A DNA stretch of 64,000 nt from assembly GCA_022575985.1 (NCBI GenBank), contig JAKSXM010000231.1, positions 22,048,501-22,112,500 of the forward strand, written 5' to 3'. This stretch comes from Anagrus nilaparvatae (taxonomy: Eukaryota; Arthropoda; Insecta; Hymenoptera; Mymaridae). The position numbers were made by a program, and so were the translations under genes. This document shows, one piece after another, positions 20,171 through 29,282 of the stretch (position 1 is its first letter; each line of letters opens with the position of its first letter). The notes under the pieces are model-generated. The model ran no database searches. It was not told where the DNA came from and saw nothing but the letters and a program-made list of their open reading frames with translations.

Positions 20171-21285
20171 ATGGATTTTAAGGGAGATATTCCTATAAAA
20201 AAAGAATTGCTTGAACGAATCATAAAGGCTAGAGAATCTATAAAACGTAAGCATCTGGCTCTAAAATTGGGAAGAGAAAATGCTGAGCAAATGATAAATG
20301 AAAGTCTTAAGCCTATAACTAAACCATTGAAAAAAATAGAAAAATTTACCGAAAACTTTGAAAATCCAAGTTTTGTTAAAAAAAGCATTTTACAATTACC
20401 CAGCAGCACCCCTTTTAAGATAAAGAAACATGAAAAGTCTACATGGAATACGAGATTTCAATCTGCTGTAAGTAATGATGAAAATGATGATGAAGAATTG
20501 ATGGATAATAAAAAATTCATAGATAATGAAGAACTGTTGGAAAATAAAGAATTCGTAGAAAAGAATGAAATGGTGGAGAAACGAAAATTTATGGAAAGTG
20601 AGGAGGAGTTGATGTCAGATGAATCAGATTCATTAGAAATGATTTTACACCATCACCCAATAAAACGTTAAGATTAGATAATTCCAAAAAGAAAAAATTA
20701 AATAAAACAAAACAATTAAATAATCCACTGATTAATGATTATTTAGACATGTTTAAAAATAAATCTTCAAAAAGAGATCTCGATACTGCATTTGGTGTGC
20801 GAAAAATGGCAAATAAATCATTTCAAATTGGTAATAAAAAAATTGAATTTGAGGAGGATAAATTTATTCTTGGAGATTCATCTTATCCATATGAGATAGG
20901 ATTGTTGGAATTAATTTTTAAAAATTATCCAACTGGTGATTTAGTTACATCTGAAAATTTAAAAACTTATGGAAAAATTATAAAAGCTACAAATGCTCAT
21001 CGAAAATTTTATCGACCAGAAGAATCAATGAGAGTCAACAAATCTTCAAAATACTTGAATTATGTTGTGAAGGCATTAGAAGTAACTGGAGATGGAATAC
21101 CGTTTTTACCTAAATATATGGTAACTAACAATAGTCAAGTGCAGTATACTCATTGGGACGATCCAAATGAGTTAGTTGATCGTTTGAGAATCCTAGTAGC
21201 AGAAAGGCAAGCTGGAAATAATAATCATGATAATGAAATTCTCTCAATCATAGAAGAACTGCGTGAAGCAGAAATTATATATTAG
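20171..21285 (+). pseudogene. Conserved Polinton protein with C-terminal WDDPN domain, one frameshift
   Basis: The first part (20171-20671) starts MDFKGDIPIKKELLERI and has a Lys/Glu-rich acidic tail. The second frame is open from about 20623 and continues through TAFGVRK, YPYEIGLLELIFK, TNAHRKFYRP and HWDDPNELVDRLRILVA to EELREAEIIY (stop 21283-21285). Together these match, in order, a protein I recall from many insect Polinton-like loci, about 370 residues. A one-base shift between about 20623 and 20670 separates the halves. Function is unknown. The WDDPN module recurs in the FLYWCH gene of the same element. Confidence 0.75.
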
Positions 21286-21787
21286 AGAGGCATCAAAAAA
21301 ATTCCTCATTTTAATTATTTCCGTCGACGTATTTGGACGTGTTTTAAATAAAGAAAAAAGTTTACGTGGACCTCCTGGAATTGGATTCAATTTAACTGAA
21401 ACAGGAGACTATAACATTGAAAACAAATTGTTGCGTCAAGTTGCAGACGCTACTGATAAATACGACGCAGTTAATTTAAATATTCTCTTACAAAAATTGG
21501 CTGTTGAATCTTTTGCATTAATAAGAGAATTTGAACCTATATTTAGTGATTTTAAAACTAAAATTGAATCACTTGAAACAACTGTAGCTAGTTTTGATGA
21601 AAAAATAAAATCAACTGTAGATGGATTTAATGAAAGTATAAGAAAAGTAGAAACAAGTGTAACCAATCTTAGAAGGAGAGTTAATAAAAATAGTAGAACA
21701 ATAAAAAACTTAGCTAAAGAAATAAATCCAAAACTAGTTGAAGTTGAAATTGAAGATAATGCAACAAGTGAAAGAAGCATTAGTTGA
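21263..21787 (+). CDS. Fibre-like protein with coiled-coil C-terminus
   Basis: The frame stops at 21785-21787. No ATG occurs before the conserved part, so the start is unsure; a GTG at 21263 overlaps the previous gene by 23 bases. Recognisable segments are VDVFGR, RGPPGIGFNLT and GDYNIENKLLRQVADATDKYDAVNL. The last resembles the neck repeat of trimeric phage fibre proteins. A long heptad-like coiled coil follows (about residues 90-160). It overlaps the integrase start by 29 bases. A virion spike or attachment fibre is the best guess, from pattern only. Confidence 0.6.
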   Translation: MKQKLYIREASKKFLILIISVDVFGRVLNKEKSLRGPPGIGFNLTETGDYNIENKLLRQVADATDKYDAVNLNILLQKLAVESFALIREFEPIFSDFKTKIESLETTVASFDEKIKSTVDGFNESIRKVETSVTNLRRRVNKNSRTIKNLAKEINPKLVEVEIEDNATSERSIS

Positions 21788-22679
21788 AGAATTACATAAA
21801 CCTGTTAGAAAAAACTTTAGAAGACGTAAAGTTGATATTCGAGGAATCGATGAAACTTGGCAAGCAGATTTAGTTGTAATGGATACACATTCACGAGAAA
21901 ATAAAGGATACAACTATTTACTCACTGTGATAGACAATTTTTCGAAGTATGCTTGGGCTGTTCCATTGAAGCAAAAAACAGGTGAAGAAGTCGCTAAGGC
22001 GTTGGAATCAATTTTTAAACAGAGGCGAGTACCATCGAAACTTCACGTAGACCAGGGAACCGAATTTTACAATAAGACATGTAAACAATTATTGAAAAAA
22101 TATAAAGTTCATTTGTATTCTACGTACAGCCATTTAAAAGCTTCAATCGTGGAGCGTTTCAATCGTACTTTGAAAAGTATAATGTGGAAAAAATTTAGTC
22201 TTAATGGAAATTATAAATGGGTAGATATTTTACCTGAATTAATTTCCAAGTATAATAATACCAAACATCGAACTATTGGTATGAAACCTAAAGATGTGAA
22301 TCACGAGAATAAATTATTAGTTTTGCAAAGATATTTCAATGGGAAATGTGTTAGAGATAAACCAAAATTTAAAGTATCAGATAAAGTTCGAATAAGTAAA
22401 TATAAACATATTTTTGAAAAAGGGTATACCCCAAATTATACAACAGAAGTTTTCACGATTGAAAAAATTAAGCCAACTATTCCATTCACGTATGAATTAA
22501 AAGATTATCAAGGAAATTTGATTTCTGGTGGATTCTACGAATTTGAACTTCAAAAAACAACCAATGCAGATGTTTATCTCATTGAAAAAGTTTTAAAAAA
22601 GAGAGGGAATAAACTTTTTGTAAAATGGCTTGGTTTTGATAATTCTCACAACAGCTGGATAGACAAATCCGATTTATAA
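21759..22679 (+). CDS. Retroviral-type integrase with chromodomain (Polinton INT)
   Basis: The ATG at 21759 lies inside the end of the fibre-like gene; an upstream TTG is not needed. The 306-residue protein has an rve core with Asp37 (WQADL), Asp98 (HVDQGTEF) and Glu132 (SIVERFNRTLK), the last two separated by 33 residues. An SH3-like region follows (VSDKVRISKYKHIFEKGYTP), then a C-terminal chromodomain (YLIEKVL...VKWLGF...NSWID). The frame is intact. A full N-terminal HHCC zinc domain is not evident. It would catalyse insertion of the element with 6-bp staggered cuts; the chromodomain may guide it to heterochromatin, consistent with insertion in a satellite. Confidence 0.92.
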   Translation: MQQVKEALVEELHKPVRKNFRRRKVDIRGIDETWQADLVVMDTHSRENKGYNYLLTVIDNFSKYAWAVPLKQKTGEEVAKALESIFKQRRVPSKLHVDQGTEFYNKTCKQLLKKYKVHLYSTYSHLKASIVERFNRTLKSIMWKKFSLNGNYKWVDILPELISKYNNTKHRTIGMKPKDVNHENKLLVLQRYFNGKCVRDKPKFKVSDKVRISKYKHIFEKGYTPNYTTEVFTIEKIKPTIPFTYELKDYQGNLISGGFYEFELQKTTNADVYLIEKVLKKRGNKLFVKWLGFDNSHNSWIDKSDL

Positions 22680-22683
22680 GGTA

Positions 22684-22691
22684 TAAATACA
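22684..22691 (+). promoter_or_regulatory. TATA box upstream of small gene
   Basis: TATAAATA lies a few bases after the integrase stop codon and about 45 bases before the ATG at 22733, so the small downstream gene probably has its own promoter. Confidence 0.45.
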
Positions 22692-22732
22692 TCTGCTCTT
22701 TGAATTAGAGCTTATTATTAATTTTGTCAGCC

Positions 22733-22972
22733 ATGAGTCAAGATCATAGCAGATCAGCATCTTCAGATGTAAAATATACTAAGTTGAAAGAAGAAGGACG
22801 TGAAAAGAGTGAACAAAAACAATGGATTTATAATTATAAAAGAAAAGAAACAATCAGCTTCTCAAATCCATCATATAGTGAAAGTAATAAATATACAAGT
22901 TCTCAACATAATTATGTGAACAAGACTGATAAAAAATCTGATAAAAAATCTGATAAAGAACGTTTAATATAA
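22733..22972 (+). CDS. Small hydrophilic Polinton protein, unknown (79 aa)
   Basis: The ATG at 22733 (MSQDHSRSASSDVKYTK) follows a TATA box at a suitable distance. The protein is Ser/Lys-rich, without hydrophobic segments, and ends in a short DKKSDKKSDK repeat. I do not recognise it. It is supported by position and promoter more than by sequence. Confidence 0.4.
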   Translation: MSQDHSRSASSDVKYTKLKEEGREKSEQKQWIYNYKRKETISFSNPSYSESNKYTSSQHNYVNKTDKKSDKKSDKERLI

Positions 22973-23264
22973 ATTTTTTATTGTAAAATACTTTTTTAAG
23001 GTTATAAATAACTGTAAAACAAAATTTATAAAATTTAATATTAAAAAATGTATAATGCAATGTAAATTTATTTTTGCATTGTACAGTTTGAGATTTTTAA
23101 TAAAGATTATTTATGGAAAAAGATTTTTTTTTTAATTCTCATGCACCCTTTACCTCTAATATCATTTAACTTGAAAGTAAATCTATCAAAATGCACTGAT
23201 TTTATAAAGTTTGCATCACTTTTTTATAGTTTGCGCCACTTTTTATATAGTTATTTTTATACAC

Positions 23265-23970
23265 TTTGCACAATTTTTAGTATACTTAGCGCAATTTTCA
23301 GTATAGTTAGCGCAATTTTTAGTATATTTAGCGCAATTTTTAGTGTAGTTAGCGCAATTTTTGTGTACTTAGCGCAATTTTTAGTATAGTTAGCGCAATT
23401 TTTATATAGTTAGCGCAATTTTTAGTGTAGTTAGCGCAATTTTCAGTATAGTTAGCGCAATTTTCAGTATATTTAGCGCAATTTTTAGTATAGTTAGCGC
23501 AATTTTTATATAGTTAGCGCAATTTTTAGTGTAGTTAGCGCAATTTTCAGTATAGTTAGCGCAATTTTCAGTATATTTAGCGCAATTTTCAGTATATTTA
23601 GCGCAATTTTTAGTATAGTTAGCGCAATTTTTAGTATATTTAGCGCAATTTTCAGTAAAGTTAGCACAATTTTCAGTATAGTTAGCGCAATTTTTGTGTA
23701 CTTAGCGCAACTTTTAGTATAGTTAGCGCAATTTTTATATAGTTAGCGCAATTTTTATTTAGTTAGCGCAATTTTTAGTATAGTTAGCGCAATTTTTAGT
23801 ATATTTAGCGCAATTTTCAGTATAGTTAGCACAATTTTCAGTATAGTTAGCGCAATTTTCAGTATAGTTACCGCAATTTTTAGTATATAGCGCAATTTTT
23901 GTGTACTTAGCGCAATTTTTATATAGTTAGCGCAATTTTTAGTATACTTAGCGAAATTTTTATATAGTTA
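23265..23970. repeat. About 21-bp minisatellite inside the Polinton
   Basis: Over thirty units of about 20-22 bp follow the pattern TTAGCGCAATTTTTAGTATAG, with alternating variants (CAGTATA, GTGTACT, ATATAG). It fills the gap between the integrase block and the FLYWCH gene. It is unrelated to the host minisatellites in sequence. Units vary in an irregular order, so the array expanded by slippage or unequal exchange inside this copy or lineage. Confidence 0.9.
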
Positions 23971-24134
23971 TTATCTAACTTGAATAAACTATTATGAAGT
24001 TTGCTGATAATTACCGAAAGTATGTGAAGTTAATAAAAATATTATCGAAGATTATCGAATTATGGACATAATTTGTTTTGTTATATAGTTACATTCATTC
24101 CTATTACTTTATCAGTATGTAATATAATCTCAAA

Positions 24135-24932
24135 ATGTTAACATCGGAAGATTTACTTAGTCGAAAGGGTAGGCAGCTTAAAAAGATAGATAATCAAGTG
24201 TATCGCTTTGGTTGGAAAATTCGTTCAGGTGATGTATGGAGATGTGTACACAAAATGTATAAGGCAAAAGTTTTAATCATTGCGAGTTCTATCACACATA
24301 TGAATATTGTACACAATCATTCAAAAGATTATAAATCGTTAAAAGATGAAAATTTTGATCAGAAAAAGTATGATAATTCATCTAAATCTTGTCATACGGA
24401 AACAAGTAATGACAATGATGATGATGATTTAAACACATTACAAGAAGAAACAGAATATGATTCTACCAAAAAAAAATTTCATTTTGAAGAATCTGATAAT
24501 TAAAAAATTTTTTGTGATAAGGCAACGAATACAGAAAAATCTGTTCGAAGTATAGGAGCAAACACGATTAAGTCATCATTTACAAGCATTGAACCTATGA
24601 GTAATATTATGATAAAAACAGGAGTTAATAATCAAAACAATTTACCTCAAGAAAATTATATTACACGTGATCCTGATATATCATTCAGTAAAAATCAAAG
24701 CTTTAAAAGTTTTACAAATAAAAAATTTTTTTGTACTTCCGCTCAAGATTTATCACCAACATGTAGTGATATCATTGAAACATCATTCGATTTTGACAAC
24801 TGGGATGATCCTAATGATCTTGTTGATTACTTGAGAGTATTAGTGGCTAAGAAAAATGCTGGGTTTATAGGATATGATAATCAAATTCAGTTAATTATCG
24901 AAGAATTACGAAAAGCTGAGATTATATATTGA
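24135..24932 (+). pseudogene. FLYWCH-type zinc-finger protein fused to a WDDPN module, one in-frame stop
   Basis: The ATG at 24135 opens a FLYWCH-like domain (YRFGWK, VWRC, then HNH at residues 60-62). The second zinc cysteine expected near residue 42 is Tyr (codon 24258-24260, TAT where TGT is expected). A single TAA at 24501-24503 interrupts the frame. The identical frame then continues without stops to 24932, ending in NWDDPNDLVDYLRVLVA...IIEELRKAEIIY, a close relative of the C-terminus of the 20171-21285 protein. The intact ancestor would be about 265 residues, probably DNA-binding. Loss of a ligand and the stop suggest decay. Confidence 0.7.
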
Positions 24933-25160
24933 ATAACGTATTTTAGAATGTAAAAAATAGTCCTTCTATAAAAAAAACTATATTTAGCATATAAACTGTT
25001 TTATAACTATTTATAAACGATTTACTTTTGTAATTAGTATAAAAATAACTTTACGTTAAAGAATTATTTAAATTTTGCAGATATGTTAAGAAAGTACAAA
25101 ATAAATCTAAAAGTATTAAAAAAGCAAAAAAATAATGTAATTTATATAAATAAATGTTTC

Positions 25161-25509
25161 AATTCTATTTGATTCTTTTTATTTTTACCCCCACCCTTCC
25201 CACATAAAAGATCACTAACAAGACCTAATTACTTAGGTCATGCTCTTTTATTACATATGCTGTGGTATCCAAGTGGTTAAGGGTTGCTATCGAGGGCAAT
25301 GGGTTAACAAAAACCCGCGCAGGTTCGAACCCTGCCCACAGCGAAATTTTTTTACCGACATCAATCTGCATTATCGACATCAATCTACCTTACCGACTCA
25401 AACCTACATTACCAACACACTTCTGGGGTACATCATCCTTGGGGTATGTCAGATTGGGGTATCTTTTTTGGGTATCTTTTTTGGGTATAACCGGCTTTCC
25501 TTATCTACT
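25161..25509. repeat. Polinton right terminal inverted repeat
   Basis: Reverse complement of the left repeat, slightly shorter because it has fewer GATACCC repeats at the tip. It ends CCTTATCTACT at 25509 and contains the better-preserved tRNA-Ser-like sequence. Confidence 0.92.
25259..25342 (+). tRNA. tRNA-Ser-like sequence in right TIR
   Basis: The 84-nt class II tRNA shape has an acceptor GCTGTGG paired with CCACAGC, an A-box-like TATCCAAGTGGTTAAGG, an anticodon arm TTGCT/GGCAA around ATCGAG (CGA in the serine position), a long variable arm closed by GGGTT/AACCC, and a perfect T arm GCAGGTTCGAACCCTGC with a B box. It is about two bases shorter than a standard tRNA-Ser between the D stem and the variable arm: position 26 and one loop base appear to be missing. 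It is therefore a tRNA-derived sequence that may still recruit RNA polymerase III, rather than a confident functional tRNA. Confidence 0.65.
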
Positions 25510-25515
25510 TAGCAA
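25510..25515. repeat. Polinton target-site duplication, right
   Basis: TAGCAA, followed by AATTTTTACTCTTG as in uninterrupted foldback spacers. Confidence 0.92.
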
Positions 25516-25701
25516 AATTTTTACTCTTGTTCGTATCAATTTTTAACATTATATTTGTAATAAACATCATTATAAAATAATATAAGATTATCAATTATTT
25601 AGCTCTGCTTACAATGTTTAATAATTGTCTCTACATGTGTAAAAAAGTACATCTTGAACGTGTTACTAAAGTAATTATTTAAAATATACTTAAATTTTAA
25701 A
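25516..25701. repeat. Remainder of interrupted foldback spacer
   Basis: It continues the spacer broken at 13206 and matches the spacers near 29700-29885. It ends TTTTAAAT, where the next insertion begins. Confidence 0.85.
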
Positions 25702-27988
25702 TGGGTCAATATTTGTGAAGTGTATACAGTTTGGATTTTCAAGTCTCAGAATATACTCCAAAGTATTTTTGGTCGAAAGCATATATAAAAATAATAATTT
25801 TCCCCAATTTTTAGCATTTTAGATCCAATCCTCTATTTTTTACAGCGATTTTTGTTTTTTTCAATTTTTTGAAATTTTTAATTTTTGAGAAATTTATGTT
25901 CATTAATTTTTTTCGCAAACGCGCACTTTACAATAAAATTTTTTTTCCTTATACTACCCCATAGGAAATTTCCCGTAGAATTCGATTCTGGGGTCCAAAT
26001 TTTTTTTTGAACTGCGCATGCGCGAGAAAATCAACTTTCTTACTTTGCCTTTTCCAGCTAATATGCCTCAGCTGCAGACAGCTCAATTTTCATCCTGATG
26101 GTCTCAAATTGTATGTTTTTTTATATACTTTCAGCATATGGAATCATTTTTTTGGGTAAATTTATTTTAAAAGCACTAAAATTGAAAAATAGCGATTTTT
26201 AAAAAATCATTTTTCACAAATTTTGAATTTCCTGCCAAGTCACGTGACCAAATGAAAATCTGACCAAAAATTCAGATTCATCGGAAAATTTTACATAAGG
26301 ATACCAATTTTCGTCTTATTTCATTAAATAGTTTCTAAGATATCCCATTTTAAAGATAAAGATTAAAATTGACTTTTTTTAAAAAACCCTAAAAATGGGA
26401 CTCTGACTTTAATTATCATATCTGCTAAACAAATAATTATAAAAAGACGATTAAAAATTTTTTAAAAACTAAGGGCTTGTAAAAAATTTTTGAGGACTAT
26501 AGAACTCGTTTCTTTTAAAAACTAGAATTTTGGCAGCAATTTCAAAATTGGTCATTTTGGGGTAAGAATAGGCATTTGGTTTATTGACTATCGGCATGAG
26601 AGATTTAGCGACAAATAATTGCAGTGTACAGTAACTGAATGGTGAAACTTATACCAAAAAAATGAGACCAATTGGAAGTATTTTGGTTAACTGGTAAGTT
26701 TGCAGCTTTGTATTAAAGATTATAAAAAAATCCTATTTGATAACATTGTGGTATTTTGTAGTTATTTAGTATTTTGCTATTTCTTTTATTTCTATAGCGT
26801 TACGGAGAAATCCAAAACTTTTCCGAAAAGGGGGTCTTTTGTAAAATTTCTCGAGGAATCAGAAAATTTCGTCAAAATTTTCATTAGGTGACTAGAAAAT
26901 TCGGAAAATTGAAAATAAGATAGAATAGCTACAAAATACAACAATGTTATAAAATAGGATTTTTTTCATAATCTTTAATACAAAGCTGCAAACTTGCCAG
27001 TTAACCAAAATACTTCCAATTGGTCTCATTTTTTTGGTATAAGTGTCACCATTCAGTTACCATACACTTCAATTATTTGTCGCTAAATCTCTCATGCCGA
27101 TAGTCAATAAACCAAATGCCTATTCTTACCCCAAAATGACCAATTTTGAAATTGCTGCCAAAATTCTAATTTTTAAAAGAAACGAGTTCTATAGTCCTCA
27201 AAAATTTTTTACAAGCCCTTAGTTTCCAAAAAATTTTTACTGGTCTTTTTATGATTATTTGTTTAGCAGATATGATAATTAAAGTCAGAGTCCCATTTTT
27301 AGGGTTTTTAAAAAAAGTCAATTTTAATCTTTATCTTTAAAATGGGATATCTTAGAAACTATTTAATGAAATAAGACGAAAATTAGTATCCTTATGTAAA
27401 ATTTTCCGCTGAATCTGAATTTTTGGTCAGATTTTCATTTGGTCACGTAACTTGGCGGGAAATTCAAAATTTGTGAAAAATGATTTTTTAAAAATCGCTA
27501 TTTTTCAATTTTAGTGCTTTTAAAATAAATTTACCCAAAAAAATGATTCCATATGCTGAAAGTATATGAAAAAACATACAATTTGAGTCGATCAGGATGA
27601 AAATTGAGCTGTCTGCAGCTGAGGCATATTAGCTAGAAAAGGCAGAGCAAGAAAATTGATTTTCTCGCGCATGCGCAGTTCAAAAAAAAATTTGGACCCC
27701 AGAATCGAATTCTACGGGAAATTTCCTATGGGGTACTATAAGGAAAAAAAATTTTATTGTAAAGTGCGCGTTTGCGAGAAAAATTAATGAACATAAATTT
27801 CTCAAAAATTAAAAATTTTAAAAAATTGAAAAAAACTAAAATCGCTGTAAAAAATAGAGGATTGGATCTAAAAAGCTAAAAATTGGGGAAAATTATTTTT
27901 TTTATATATACTTTCGACCAAAAATACTTTGGAGTACATTTTGAGACCCGACCATGCAAAGTCATATACAGTTCACAAATATTAACCC
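25702..27988. mobile_element. Giant foldback element, 1.06-kb inverted arms, AAAT duplication
   Basis: Arms 25702-26763 and 26927-27988 are near-identical reverse complements with scattered differences; only about 163 bp of loop separates them. Termini are GGGTCAATATTTGTGAA on the left and its near-complement on the right. AAAT flanks both sides (25698-25701, 27989-27992), and its removal restores the spacer. No coding frame is credible. It is a non-autonomous DNA transposon of foldback form; the superfamily is uncertain. A 4-bp target duplication with GGG termini is compatible with several families. Confidence 0.88.
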
Positions 27989-28677
27989 AAATATAAAACA
28001 ACTCGTTCACGAAGTATTTCTAATCTCAAATTGATTTTAACGTTATTGTGCTCAAGTAACCCATAACAAACTGCATTTTAATATTAAACATTTATTAAAC
28101 ATTTGATATAATTCAAAACTTATAAAATTTATAAAGACTGCATATTTAACCTATTTAAAAAACAATGTTTAATAATTGTTCCTAGATGTGCAAAAAATAA
28201 CTTCGTGTACGTGTTATTTTACAAAATATTTATTACTTTTAAGATTATTGAATCTTTACTTTTTGAAGTTACTTTTCAGCTAAATAACGTTAAAATTCAG
28301 ATTCATTTCAGTTACTTGGTCGAAATTCATATATTATAATCATATAGTGATTAAACATAAAATACTATAATATTATCAATTATTTAGCTCTGCTTACAAA
28401 AATTAATAAATCTTTCTAGAGGCGTAAAAAAGTACATCTTGAACGAGTTACTTTACAATTAACTTAAATTTTAAATATAAAACAACTCGTTCACGAAGTA
28501 TTATTAATCTCAAAAGTAACATTGATTTTAACGTTATTGTGCTTAAAAGTAAATTTAAGCTTACAATTAATTCATATATTGTATGTATACACGTATACAC
28601 GTACACGAAGTTATTTTGTGCAGATCTAGAAACAATTATACAACATTTTTTTTATCACTAGTAGAGCTAAATTGTGC
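27989..28677. repeat. Foldback spacer and left arm of unit 3
   Basis: It resumes the spacer after the foldback insertion, then the left arm (about 28372-28677) with GTATACACGTATACACGTACACG. This short alternating stretch is present in most later units but absent from units 1, 2, 12 and 14. Confidence 0.83.
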
Positions 28678-29282
28678 AAATATTTAGCAACGTTGCTAAT
28701 TATTTTCAGATTTATTTAGCAACTTTACTAAATATTTTCAAATTTATTTAGCTACATTGTTAAATATTTTTAGATTTAATTAGCAACGATGCTAATTATT
28801 TTCAGATTTAATTAGCAACGATGCTAATTATTTTTAGATTTAATTAGCAACGTTGCTAATTATTTTCAGATCTAATTAGCAACGATGCTAATTATTTTCA
28901 GATTTAATTAGCAACGATGCTAATTATTTTCAGATTTAATTAGCAACGATACTAATTATTTTTAGATTTAATTAGCAACGATGCTAATTATTTTCAGATT
29001 TAAGTAGCAACGATGCTAATTATTTTTAGATTTAATTAGCAACGATGCTAATTATTTTCAGATTTAATTAGCAACGATGCTAATTATTTTTAGATTTAAT
29101 TAGCAACGATGCTAATTATTTTCATATTTAATTAGCAACGATGCTAATTATTTTCAGATTTAATTAGCAACGATGCTAATTATTTTCAGATTTAATTAGC
29201 AACGTTGCTAATTATTTTCAGATTTATTTAGCAACTTTGCTAAATATTTTCAAATTTATTTAGCTACGTTGTTAAATATTTT
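28678..29282. repeat. 32-bp array 3
   Basis: It starts with degenerate units (CAACTTTACTAA, CTACATTGTTAA), continues with CGATGC-type units, and ends with a perfect-palindrome unit and degenerate units again. Confidence 0.93.

Larger units (their letters stand above)
13212..25509. mobile_element. Polinton/Maverick-like element, 12.3 kb, no DNA polymerase B
   Basis: The element starts AGTAGATAAGG and ends CCTTATCTACT, matching the AG...CT termini of Polintons, with 6-bp target duplications and long terminal inverted repeats. It encodes a double-jelly-roll major capsid protein, a penton-like protein, an adenain-like protease, a packaging ATPase and a retroviral-type integrase, plus a phospholipase A2 domain. 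Left-half genes run leftward and right-half genes rightward from a divergent promoter near 18860-18945. Typical Polintons are 15-20 kb and encode PolB; none is present here, nor any frame large enough. Several genes carry single lesions, so this copy is probably non-autonomous. Confidence 0.93.

Noticed and set aside
23141..23389. Open frame entering the Polinton minisatellite
   Set aside because: Translation of the 21-bp repeat; hydrophobic repeats follow from the period being a multiple of three.
25259..25342. Calling a fully functional tRNA-Ser
   Set aside because: About two bases are missing around the anticodon arm, so only tRNA-like is supported.
13212..25509. Hidden PolB or rolling-circle replicase in the Polinton
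   Set aside because: Reading all larger frames gave no polymerase, Rep or helicase motifs. Absence is reported instead, pending a profile search.
26700..26891. 63-codon frame in the foldback loop
   Set aside because: Crosses arm and loop, is low complexity, and is unlike any transposase.
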